A stretch of 64,000 nt of DNA from assembly GCF_020085105.1 (NCBI RefSeq), contig NC_058053.1:19867388-19931387 (forward strand), in the 5' to 3' direction. The notes beneath the pieces were generated by a model. It saw only the letters and a list, made by a program, of their open reading frames with translations, searched no databases and was not told the origin of the DNA. This DNA is from Siniperca chuatsi. Its lineage: Eukaryota; Chordata; Actinopteri; Centrarchiformes; Sinipercidae. The stretch's first letter is position 1; each line of letters opens with the position of its first letter. Below, one piece after another: positions 40,746 to 51,610 of the stretch. The translations under genes and the position numbers were made by a program.

Positions 40746-43700
40746 ATTCTATTTCCCTACATTTTGGAAGGAAAATATTGTGCCTTTTACTACACTACAT
40801 TTATCTGAAAGTTACTTGTTACTTTCCAAATTAAAGACTCTGAAAACCCACACAGGCGTTTTCAATTATTCTGGCTGATGTAAATTGGGTGGAACTATAC
40901 AGGGAATTATGTGATGTCCCCAATTCTGTGCACTAATAAGAATTTCACAGAAGATATTTTGAGTTGTCACAGTAGGAAAAGTCCAGGTGTAAATACATAA
41001 TAAAATTAATGAAGGCTGAATTCCATTTAGCATTTAGCCCCTGGTTTTGTGTATGCTGGCTCACTGTCACACTGTCATGGCATACTGGGACCCTTGAATA
41101 GAGCAGAGCCACCGTTAATGTTATTAGCAGCACCTGTGCTTTACCTACAATGACAACTCAAAATGTCTGCTGTGAAAAAGGCCTATGGGGTACATTGTCA
41201 ATATATGACCACTTTTTAAAACATAATGCATTATTACTGATTAAACTACAAACAGTATACGTATTTGCTCTACAGTACCTTGACCAGCTATAACATTAAA
41301 ATGTTGTCCTTTAATGCATAAGTAGTAACAAATCAATCATATACATTTTTCTAATAATACTTGTATAGTGTGAAATTGCTACTTTTACTTAAGTAAAGCA
41401 TCTAAATACTTCTTCTTCAACCACTGCTTGCTTTATGAAAGGAGAGGCAAAACTAATCGGCTCACTTTAAAGCAGGAAGCGTGGCAGTTGATCTTCATCT
41501 CATCCAGGACCATCTTGGCATCACTAGTGAAGGGCTTACGGCAGATGGTGCACAGGTCTTTCTCAAGCACTGTCCTGTATGGGACAGATGTTGACAAAAG
41601 TGTTTTACAGTATATTAAAAGAACATCATCATATATTCTAAGTTCATTCTTGACCTTGGAAACAGTAGTTTGACAAAAGAACATAGCCCACGCTCCATAC
41701 TACATGTAGGTTGAAAACTCTAGGAAAAAGCTAATAAGTGGACCTCGAGTTAAAGTTTTTAGCCATGTGTTTGCTCTAGGGATGGCAATGTCTGTCTGTT
41801 GGTCCCTCGATCAGTCCACCACTTTGGCCCAGACTAAACTATCCCAGCATCATTATTATTATTATTATTATTACAATGGGCAGAACACCACTTCCACAGC
41901 GCTGACACTAGGAGCATGTGGCAAGGTCAGGTCATCAGGTCTATCACTGACTGTGATAGACAACTGACTCGTATGCACCACACATACTGCACTATGCCAC
42001 CAAATAAGCTATACAGTTGCTGCTTTGCACACCTGAGCTGTAGAACTATTTATTACTGCCTGATACTGTTAGTCACTTTATGCTACTTACTGCTATTTTA
42101 TCTTAGTTTTATTTGTTTTTTTACCCTTATTGTTTTATAGCATCAAGTACGGAAGCTGCAAATTTAATCTCGTTGTACGTGTGCAATGACAATAAAGATA
42201 TTCTATTCTATTATTGGATGGACTGTCATGAACGTTTTTACAGGTATTCATGGTCCTCAGATGATGAATCCCAATAACTTTGGTGATCCCCTGACTTTTC
42301 CTCTAGCGCCACCCTGAAGTTGACATTTGCAGTTTTGAGTGAAATGTCTCAAAAACTGTTGGATGGATTGCCATGAAATTTAGTTCCTGCCCCTTCAGGA
42401 TGGATTGCAATAACATTTGTGATCTCTTAACTTTTCATGTAGCACCACCATCAGGTCAAAATTTAAATGTGTCCAATACTTTAGTTTATGACCAAAAACC
42501 AGCGGACATTCCCTCAGCCTTGGGTGTGATTTGTGTATTGTGCTAATTAGCAGTTAGCATGCTAACACGCTAAACTAAGATAGTGAGCATGGCAAACATT
42601 ATACCTGCTTAACATCATCATGTTAGCTTTGTTGAGCATGTTAGCATGCTGACATTAGCATTTAGCTCGAAGTACTGCTGTGCCTGAGTGCAGCCTCACC
42701 GAGCTGCTAGTATAGCTGTGGACATCTTCATCTTCATAGTCTTGTTTCTTGTAAACTACTGTTTCCAAGGTCAAGAAAGAATGTTGTTGCACTTTTCCCA
42801 CCTTTCAGGAGATGCATACACATTCGTCATGGAGGATTTAGAGTAGATTGGATCTCCCAGACTGTCATCTGACCTGCTGTGAGAGTTACACAGTTTCATC
42901 AGTTTCTACAAGTGACAGAGTCTTGCTTTACTCTCATGTCATGTTTGTAGACCAATATCTAAGCCCAGCCATATTTAATATCATTGAATACCTGCTGCTC
43001 CTGTATGATGTTGTGCTGTAGACAGAGGGACTGGTGACACTGCTGTACTCATAACTATACAAAGACAAAATGAACCACAGATCACATGTGAGATTTAGGA
43101 TGTTTCTTACTTACTGCACTAAGAGAGAATGAAAAGAAAAATAATTATGTAAGGTCTTAGTTTGCTCTGCTTCTTACCTGGAGTCTGGTCTGGAGTAAGA
43201 GTAGCTTTTACGGTCGCTGCTGTAGTCATCACTGTGTGTGCAAACACAGAACAAATTAGGGATAGTAAAAAGACTACAGCCACATTGTATAGGCAGACAG
43301 ACACCTGCAAGAGGTGTGTGTTTGAGTGTAAGAGATGTTGATAATAGTCAAATGATTACCTGCTGCTACTGACGGTGTAGGAGGTGGTGCGGGTGGAGGG
43401 AATATCATCATTGTACGATTTGTAGCTGCGTGTCAAAGAGGCATAGGAATTAGTTGGATGTGGTAGCAACTGAACATTGCTTTTATTAATGTATTTATTT
43501 AAATCTTAATAATGATATTATAACTCAGATACCATGCTATAATTTATGTATCACAAATACTATTTTTTGTTGTATCAGTTGTCTCAATAAAGCTTGTTAA
43601 TTCTAAATACTAAATACTTGCAAAACTAATGACACTCCCATCAGTCTCAGCTATACTTTGTGTTTACAAATGTTAGTATGCTAAAACACTGAATTATGAC

Positions 43701-46700
43701 TGTGAACATGGTAAACATTATACCTTCTTAACATGTTAGCGTCGTCATTCTGAGCATGCAAAGTACTGCATCAGAGAGCATAGCATGGCTTTAGACTCCA
43801 AGTCTTGTTTATTGATGTGTAAAAACGCATAAAAGATACAAATACCATGATCTCTGAAATAAACTATGAATGCTGCTAACTTATTTGTTGACAGAAAAAC
43901 ATAAATGCTAACTACATTTAGCATTCAGAAAAAAGTGAAGAATAAATAATTTAGTCATAGATCTCTCTTTAAAATGTAAAAAATGAATTTAAATATTGTT
44001 TGTTCTTATTGTTCTTATTGTTTTATTTTAGGCCTAAACCTTTTAAAGCTAAACTTCATTAAAGTAGCCTGTTTTAGTCACCTTGGCCTTTTAAAAAGAT
44101 TTTATTTTAGTCACTGTAAATGACAAATCAATTAAAAAATGCTCTTGATTAGATAATATTTGTTATGTACATTATAAAATCCGTAGATAGCTAAAATCTA
44201 ACTTATTTTACAATGATTGATGATTTGACAACTGCATTTAATACTCGACCAACACATGCCCACCAAATCTGGAGTGGTTTAGATACGATCATTCTGTACA
44301 TACACACATTCCAACACTAAGTAGATTATTCGACAATGTGCTTAAGGGGGCATCTTAACTCCATTTTATCCTATTTGACCCTTTAAAAGTTCTGAGATGT
44401 TGGGGTTCTCTATCAGCTTAAAGTGCATTGCACAGTAGTCAGCATGTTTACCTGCTGGTTTTCTGGGTGGAGGATGGTGATGCCAGAGCTGGGTTTCCTT
44501 CTCTAAATGGCACCAAAGACAATGTCAGAAGAAACTGGAATAACTATACTGTACATACAAAGAACTATTGCACATTCTCATTCATTCATTTCCTGCTGCT
44601 CTCCACTGTGACTATTTCTGTCTTTCTGATGCTGGTAGTGCTGAGAAAATGACATGGGATAGTTCACTGACAGGATAATTAAATGGTTGTGTGTTTTGTT
44701 AAAAGTTATTCACTAAGACATCTCACCTGACAGGAGAAGGCAGATCAGATGTCATGGATTTTGGCAAAAGGGTGCCATACAGGTCATCCTCAGCCCTGTA
44801 AAGACAACAATATTATGAATATATGGTGATTATGAGTGTCTGTGAGTGCAATCCTCATTTTTTGAGAGTATATATATTCAAAAAATGATTGATGAAGGTT
44901 TATCTTACATAGAGGAAGTCCTTGTCGTGGTTGTAGTTTTAATACCATCTCTGAAAAAACAAGACAAAATATTTTTATCTGACCGTTCTGGTATTTAATG
45001 TTACTGTCACAGTTGTAAAAGTCTGCAGTAACTCACCCATTACCACTGCTTTTCACTGTCATAGTCTTGGTACTGGAGACAGTTGTTTTGCTGTAAATTA
45101 GAAAATATACGTTATTACAGTATATAATCACTGATTTCCTGGCGTCATGATCAATATAAGGCATTTTCTAGGCTTGATGAATGAAAATATCACCTGTCCA
45201 TGGGTGAGAAATCTTCCTTGATAGACGAGGGGATGGGTTTATCGTAATATTTGTTCTCCGCACTGCACAGAAATACAGGTTAAATTATAAGTGATGTATA
45301 GATTTAAGTATATGAGTGTATTAAATTGAGTAAAGGTGCTTTTTATTGCTTATGAATTCAACTTTTCTTTTCCAGGAGGAACATTCTGTTATTTGTTCTT
45401 TCAAAAGTTACATAGTCTCACTTAAAATGTAAAACAGAAACCAATAATGGTAGCATAATATTACTTAAAATGTCATTGTTTTATTTATCCATTGTTATCC
45501 TCGCTCTGTGGCTGTAAGGCACGGAGACATACTGAAGGGGGCACCAGGCACTGGAAGACCACACTATACACTTACACACCAGTCACACCCCCACATGTCT
45601 CTCGAGATGAAAATTCATTATGTAAGGGCTCAGTGACATTACAGTATACAGAGGATATTCTTGTTGAAGTCAAAGTTTTAAAGGATAAGGCCAACATTAC
45701 TCTATATTTTTCTTTTCTGCAACAAATCGCATGAAACCAACAATGCTTCTCTCAGAACTTAATTACTTCCCTGTCTGCGGCACTCAGCCCCAAGCCCTTT
45801 GGTTCTCACTGAAGATGTAAATATTTATATAATTTCATTTCATAAAAAAGGCTTGGTCATTTCCTTAATCAACTGGGCAATTTTTAGCAAACATTACTTA
45901 AACAGGAGTAAATGGTACATTTGTTGGGGACTATTTTCAGCGGCGGACTAATATACATTTGATGCTCTACTGAGTTAGTGCTGCAGGATGTTGTATGTGG
46001 TATGGACTCAAAGTAAACTACAGTGCCCATGTTCTTTGTAATGAAGGAACATGTCACCCAAGGCTCACTGATGTGTTTTTACTTGTTTTTGGACAACAAT
46101 GGAGCTGTAAGGCACAGACGAGTAAGATATGTCAGGCTTTGGCTACAAAGACAGTACAGACAATAACTGTTAGTAGGATCATTTCATTATTGGTTTTCGT
46201 ATTTTGATGGGATTTCTTACACGTTTCAAGCGTGTTGGAGAAAATATGGCCCTATATAGAACCTGTGATTGGGCTACTGTAGAAACATGGTGGTGCAAAA
46301 TGCCGACCTCCATGGAAAGGGACATCTACCTTCTGTAGATAAAACGGCTTATTCAAAGGTAATAAAAAAAAACAACAATTCTTGGCTTTAGACGATTGCA
46401 CTAATGAAAACATACTTATAAATATTCTATTCAATTTCTGCCAATAGCTCCTCCTAAATGTTTCATACTGGACCTTCAATATTATCTATGAAAAAAAAAG
46501 ACAAAGTACTTTCATCTGATTAACTTGAATATAATGTCACCAAGATAGTACACAGCCTCCCAGTGGGATTATACCTACTATGGGCTGAAACTCACTTAAT
46601 GTCAGTGCTGCTTTTCACCAGCACAGTCTCAGTCGTGGAGACAGTTGTTTTGCTGTAAAGAATATACGTTATTATATGATTTAATTACTGATTGGTTGGC

Positions 46701-49700
46701 ATCAGGATCAATATAATTCATTTTCAAAGCTTGATGAATGACAATATCACCTGTCCATGGGTGAGAAATCATCCTTGATAAACGAGGGGATGAGTTTGTC
46801 ATAAAGTTTGTCCTCCGCACTGCACAGAAATACAGGTTAAATTGTAAGTGACAAATAGATTTAAATTCTACTGTAATTTAATAACACGTTTTTAATAATC
46901 TGACAATATCTTACTCTTTATTGCTGGTAACAGTTGTCTCAGTCACTTTGGTTGTTTTGGTAGGTGAGTAGGTTGGGCTCAGCCTGTGTGAAAAGATGTT
47001 ACTTCAATCACAGATCAGTTTATAAAAAACACAATGAACTGTTAAAGATTAAACCAGTGGTTCCCAACCTTTTTGGCTTGTGACATCTTATAAAAAGCAG
47101 TCTGCTGTACTTGGGACCCCTTGTCACATTTCAGATGTCTATAAATTGTTAGCAGTTACACCAAAGAGACATTTCCCTTCTCAACTTCTCATATGGTTTC
47201 ATTTAAATTCATTTAAACTGTCAGAGTCCCAAAGAGGTAAAATTATCCTATAAATCCAAAAATAAGAATATGAATTTGTGCTGCAGAACGTCATATTTTT
47301 TTCCCGACCCCAATAATCATCTCATGACCCCCTCAGATTTATCTTATGACCCACTTGGAACCACTGAACTAAACTACTGTACTAACTGTATATAAAGTAG
47401 TTAAAACTAGCTCCACTTTGACCAGCTACAACAGTAAAATGCTGCTGATGCATTGATAAGTAATAAGAAGCATTCAGATGATTTACTTAAGTAAAAGCAG
47501 CAATAACACAGCTTGAAAATACTCAATTTCAAGTCAAAGTACTACCTTCAAACTTTTACTACTAAGTAAACATAAAGAAGTATTGGCAAAAATGTACTTT
47601 AAGTATCAAAAGTAAAAGTACTCACTATGCAGAATGTCCCCTGTCAGTGTTATATTATTATATTACTGGATCATTGTTGTTGATGTATTTACATGTAAGC
47701 AGACCTTAAATGGCACTGCCTAATAATGTAATATACAGTATAATAATAAAACACTCACAGGGGCCATTTTCCTGCAGAATGAGTACTTTTACTTTTGATA
47801 CTTAAAGTACATTTTGCTGATGCTACTTCTGTACTTTTACTTTGTACTGTAAAATTTTGAATGCAGGACATTGTTTTTGTAATGGAGTATTTTTACATTG
47901 TTGTACTGGTACTTGTACTTTAAAGCATCTAAGTACTTCTTCCACCACTGATTAATATAGCAGTATATTTTTACCCTTTGCTTGAAGACTTGACCCGCTC
48001 AGTGAACGTCTCGGTCTTGGTGGGATTTTTCAACACAGGGGATCTGCAAGACAACTAAGTTGTGATTAAGCTAACACAGACTCAAAGTGTGATAAGATGA
48101 TACATTATAATTCTCTACCTAACACTCTGGGTGGTGGTGATGGTGGTCTCAGTGGTGGTTTTGCCGTCCTTGGTGATCGTAGTGGTTGTGGTGCTAAAGG
48201 AGGAATAATACAATACAAATTTACAAAATGTATAGGCGTAATATTTTCCCTTGGTTCCCTGGTTTGTTGCAAATATTTGTTGTGTACCCTTTCTTAGGTT
48301 CCTCTGTGACAGTAGTCTTGGATGTGGTGGTGCTGTAGTGTCATGATAAATACAAAATTACACATTATATTTATTGTTTCTCTGTTGATGTTTGCATTGT
48401 GTGTAATAAGCTGGAGTTTTACATACGTTTTGGGAGAATCTGACTTCAAGGTTGAATATGTGCTGCAACAAAGAGGCAGATTATTCAGATGATTTCCTAA
48501 AAAAAATCACTAGATATTGTACCATTAGTTGTGTCATTATGGAAATGTACCTTTTGGTATAGGAGGATGTAGTCTTGCTGGGAGTAGAAGAGAAGCATTA
48601 TTAAGCCACAGTTCAGTAACTTTGACTTGGATGAAGGTTTAGAGCAAAAATTAACAGGCAAAAATGATTACAGTGTGCAGAGGAAAAAACTATAATACTG
48701 TATAAATACTGTACCAACCCGCTCCTCAGCTCATCCTGACTTCCGCTGAATCTGCAATGACAGAAATCATACTCAAAGGTCACAGTCTGCTGCTGCTATG
48801 TTTGTTAAAAAATCAGTATCATAAAAAGATACCAGAATGTTATAAACATGATACCTCTTGCTGAGAGCCTGCACAGATGTTGAAGTGCTTATAGTTTTGT
48901 TGTTTTTTGATTCTTCAGCCTCTGAACTATGAGCAAAAGACAATGAATTACATTAAGTAAGGATTAATGACTCATATTATTATTTACATTACACCCAGTC
49001 GCCACAGTAAATAATAGTTTCCCATTATTTTGTCCTTTATTCAAGGAAAAGCTGAAACATTTGTTTTACCTGTCAAGTGCTTCATTGGATCTGTACCGGC
49101 CTAGAACAGTTTTGGCAAAGTTTTGGTCTTGGCTGAAGGAGGAAAAAAGGATAATAAAATGTATTCATTCATACCACCAGAGATGTCTCAACACTGTAAC
49201 TTGCAAAAGGAATGCAGAAGGAGGCTTTTTTAAGTTGAAGGTAAACTGAGATATGAACTACAAGTCACACCCAACAGTTCTTAGGTGTGTGTGTGTATGT
49301 AAACCCCATTTGCCAGTGTGGAATATTGTATCTGTGTTTCAGCCATTATGTTTACATGACTTACTCAATAGCTTCATCCTCATCATCCATTTTTTTGATC
49401 CAGCTACCGTCTTTCAGCAGAGAAGAGGTGCTCTTGGCTGCAAACACAAGACAAGAAAAACTTGTCTCCAGCTCGCATATTCAAAGCAGTCACACATTTT
49501 CAGAACAGCCTCAAGACAGAGTATGCTGTTATTTGTCATTGTCTTTGATCTATTTTACTGTTTTTAAATCTAATTTAATCTATTTTATTTTATTTATTCC
49601 ATTTTTTGTGTGCATTAGTCTCAAATTGTTTTACTGTTTACATTTGTAGTGTTTACTATCAGCTTCAGTCAGTTCAGTCATCTGCAAAGCACTATGAATT

Positions 49701-50165
49701 ACACTAACCTGTATGAAAGGTGCTATAAAAAAATAAAGCTTAATTTATTGATTGATATGCCACCAATTGCTGTGCATATTCAAAGGACAAAATATTTTAT
49801 TTGTCGCATGCTCAAACAATATGTGCAGTGAAATGCAGGGTGGCATTTCTTAAGACTGTGCTAAAAGTGTGCAATAAATAATAATGATTAGAATAAAAGG
49901 TCAAATGAGAATTAGAGATAAAAAGAAATGTAATCTCAAAGATAAAAAATATATAAATACATGCAGTCTAATATAAATATTAAAGTATTAAGTAGTAAGT
50001 ATGAATTATTATTAAATTGTATGAGCATCGTGTGACAAATTTAACCTTTGAATCTTGAATCTTGTTTCTAAAGTACCAGCACTACATGGAAAATTCAATT
50101 GCTTTTGGTATTTTATTATTTGATATGTCTCAATACTTACAAGTCTGGGATGAATACCTGCTCAT
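39982..50165 (-). CDS. scel: Sciellin
   Basis: In mammals, a cornified-envelope precursor of stratified epithelia. Its fish role is unknown to me. Twenty-five coding exons (minus): 50141-50165, 49365-49437, 49070-49132, 48855-48926, 48719-48751, 48551-48577, 48427-48462, 48288-48332, 48119-48193, 47975-48043, 46915-46983, 46751-46819, 46596-46652, 45194-45262, 45037-45090, 44909-44950, 44727-44795, 44452-44502, 43360-43425, 43178-43231, 42992-43054, 42802-42876, 41466-41574, 40144-40246, 39982-39998; 494 aa in frame. The start MSRYSSQT leads to LLKDGSWIKK, matching the human segment with SWIKK. The middle is Ser/Thr/Lys-rich repeat modules such as KTTVSTTETV and DFSPMD. The C-terminal LIM domain (about 425-490) has CTIC, HASC, CEVC and HCENC zinc ligands and matches human sciellin. 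Shorter than human (688 aa). Neighbours slain1 and mycbp2 agree with human 13q22. Confidence 0.93.
40684..40737. repeat. (AT)27 microsatellite
   Basis: Pure AT dinucleotide run of about 54 bases, self-complementary and able to extrude as a cruciform. It is in the intron between the two main LIM exons of scel. Confidence 0.95.
40941..41183. mobile_element. MITE A, copy 2 (best preserved)
   Basis: The left terminus has TTTCACAGAAGATATTTTGA, then GTTGTCACAGTAGG. The right terminus mirrors it over about 50 bases (CCTACAATGACAAC, TGTCTGCTGTGAAAAAGGCC). The interior contains GTATGCTGGCTCACTGTCAC, shared with copy 1 (GCATGCTGGCTCACTGTCAC at 13919-13938). Confidence 0.75.
41770..42720 (-). repeat. 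Interspersed repeat G (minus orientation), split by a LINE tail
   Basis: CTAGGGATGGCAATGTCTGT at the left and TTGGATGGATTGCCATGAAA further right match the reversed copy at 30440-30632. The unit then runs into GCTAACACGCTAAACTAAGA and TTAGCATGCTGACATTAGCA. A LINE 3' end (41845-42212) interrupts it. Part of the distal half recurs at 43665-43805. Confidence 0.6.
41845..42212 (+). mobile_element. L2-type LINE 3' end inserted in repeat G
   Basis: Ends AATCTCGTTGTACGTGTGCA, then ATGACAATAAAGATATTCTATT with a TATTC terminal repeat, a standard L2-clade 3' end in fish. A run of ATT triplets (41850-41873) marks its left side. Confidence 0.7.
43665..43805 (-). repeat. Second partial copy of repeat G
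   Basis: GTTAGTATGCTAAAACACTG, GAACATGGTAAACATTATAC and CTTAACATGTTAGCG match 42548-42660 in order. Located in a scel intron about 1.1 kb from the first copy. Confidence 0.55.
44930..45316. repeat. Tandem duplication in scel, copy 1
   Basis: Covers scel exons 45194-45262 and 45037-45090 with their shared intron and flanks. It matches 46478-46870 closely, including intron text such as GATCAATATAAGGCATTTTC against GATCAATATAATTCATTTTC. Confidence 0.85.
45678..46240. mobile_element. TTAA-MITE D, copy 2 (left part)
   Basis: TTAAAGGATAAGGCCAACAT then CTCTATATTTTTCTT parallels 12512-12550, and the interior (TCCCTGTCTGCGGCACTCAG) parallels 12619-12650. No matching right terminus was found, so the end is approximate. 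It lies between the two copies of the duplicated scel exon pair. Confidence 0.6.
46240..46480. mobile_element. Fragment of a second TTAA-type MITE
   Basis: GAAACATGGTGGTGCAAAAT, CTTTAGACGATTGCACTAAT and the end CATACTGGACCTTCAA recall a common teleost MITE ending in TGGACCTTTAA. Boundaries approximate. Confidence 0.4.
46478..46870. repeat. Tandem duplication in scel, copy 2
   Basis: Covers scel exons 46751-46819 and 46596-46652. The exon text CACCTGTCCATGGGTGAGAA and the flank CTGCACAGAAATACAGGTTA are identical in copy 1. Confidence 0.85.
47055..47366. mobile_element. hAT MITE with CAGTGGTTCC termini
   Basis: CAGTGGTTCCCAACC at the left and GGAACCACTG at the right. The flanking octamers GATTAAAC and AACTAAAC agree at six of eight bases, as expected for an old hAT target duplication. 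In a scel intron. Confidence 0.8.
47470..47955. mobile_element. AAGTACTT-rich palindromic hAT-like element
   Basis: TTTACTTAAGTAAAAGCAGC at the left; AAGTACTTCTTCCACCACTG at the right. The two halves are inverted relative to each other (TATCAAAAGTAAAAGTACTC against GAGTACTTTTACTTTTGATA). The left end is worn. Same family as 40326-41427. Confidence 0.65.
49560..49770 (+). mobile_element. LINE 3' end (truncated)
   Basis: TATGAAAGGTGCTATAAAAA then AATAAAGCTTAATTTATTGATTG is a frequent 3' end of a teleost LINE. In the first coding-region intron of scel. Confidence 0.6.
49771..50065 (+). mobile_element. Second LINE 3' end, adjacent
   Basis: CAGTGAAATGCAGGGTGGCA inside and TTTGAATCTTGAATCTTG at the end, an imperfect AATCTTG terminal repeat. 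Immediately downstream of the preceding LINE tail. Confidence 0.5.
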
Positions 50166-51542
50166 TTTGTAACTTCACCTGAAAGTGTGAAAGAACAAGA
50201 AGGGAATTCATCACATAGTGAAACTACAGTATATTAGCCACTAGGTGGTACTGTGGGCTGAGACCTTTCATATTCAGTGCATGCTCTGTGTTGAAGTTTA
50301 ACCTGAGATCAGTACACATATAAACTCAACTCAAAAAGCCTAGCAATCAGTGTTTTTTATCTACAGTATATGTCTGTCATGTTTTCTCCTCATAAGCACT
50401 CATATGCACATTCTTGTCAGGTTGGTTCTGTGAACATGCCATGCTGTGTTTGTCACTGTGCATGACATAAATCGTTTAAAGTTCTGCTCAATCCCAGACT
50501 CACTGATTAAGCCCTAAACTGGTTTGTCCTGATTTGCACCCACATGAATACACACCCACCCGCCATAACACACCTTCTCCAAACACACCATTGTCGGCAA
50601 AACAGAGGGGCGTTAAGGTGACATGCCATTGGCTATTGATGATAAAGATAAAGTCTTTTTGACTACACGCATGCTCCAATGCAACCACTTCCATATCAGA
50701 AACCTTAAGGCAGATATCTACAGCTGTGAAGGAAGTAATAACTGGAAATACAACCTTTGTCCAGTTATCAGTCTACTGTCTGATGAGTGCTATTAGTCTA
50801 AAAACAGTGTGTTCAGTGTTGTCTATATAATTTTGAGGTTTTGAGGTGAAGAGCTAAAACAAAAAAAAAATTAAGTCTAATTTCTTTTCTCTGAGTCTAC
50901 ATGTTTTTGAGCCTTGTAAGACTGGAGGATTTAAAACTTTGGTCTTGAGGATAATGCAGTAATAATCCAAATGTACTGTCCAATAACACACTGGTTCTTA
51001 AACCAGTTCTTATTTGTATGTCTACGGGTTACTTTAAATATATTATCACTAGATCATATGATGTAGACGATCCAGTCCAGTTTGTGCTGTTCCAACTGAA
51101 CGGGTTATCACTAAAAAATGCAAACTGTTAATGTTTGCTATGCACCATCAGATTTCTAGGTATAAAGTTCATGTTAAGCAATAAGAGTTAATAGCGAGCT
51201 TGAGACATGAAATCCTAGAGTGTGTGTATATGTGTGTGTGATGTACCCAAGTCTATAGTGAATCAATATATCATTAATACACACACTCACAGTAAAGTCA
51301 CTTAAAAAGTACATTCTGTAATGAACACACTGCAGTCATAGTTAGATCATTGCATTATCCTAATTTACAATATGTTTTTGTTTCTGTTTTTCCAGGACCA
51401 TTGCACCTTGGTACAAAACATCTTGTCTCAAAGAACTCAGTACCAGACATAAAATCACTGAATCTCTGAAATATCATCACACGAAAATATTAGTGTAAAC
51501 TGGAAACTGACAAATGATTTTGGAAAGAGATGGGGTACATAC

Positions 51543-51610
51543 CTCCACAAAAGCTTCTGTGACTTGCCGGACAGATAATGCCAATTCTCACTAAAGCTCA
51601 GGTCTTAATA
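51543..51610 (-). promoter_or_regulatory. scel: scel 5' untranslated exon and promoter side
   Basis: Donor TGGAG/GTATGTAC (exon end 51543) pairs with an acceptor at 50178, 13 bases before the start codon. The upstream edge is not defined. A TTAAAAGCATAAGG stretch on the minus strand about 50 bases further up could serve as a TATA-like element. Confidence 0.45.

Larger units (their letters stand above)
40326..41427. mobile_element. hAT-like palindromic element rich in AAGTACTT, with inserts
   Basis: Left end CAGTGCCAGAAAGTAACTAA, right end CTTCTTCTTCAACCACTG, with TACTTAAGTAAAGC and ACTACACTACATTTATCTGA inside. A common teleost repeat, related to 47470-47955. It contains an (AT)n tract and MITE A copy 2, and lies between the two main LIM exons of scel. 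Confidence 0.6.

Noticed and set aside
49287-49649. Plus-strand 120-codon frame in the scel 5' region
   Set aside because: It overlaps scel exon 49365-49437 in antisense and runs into low-complexity T-rich LINE-like sequence.
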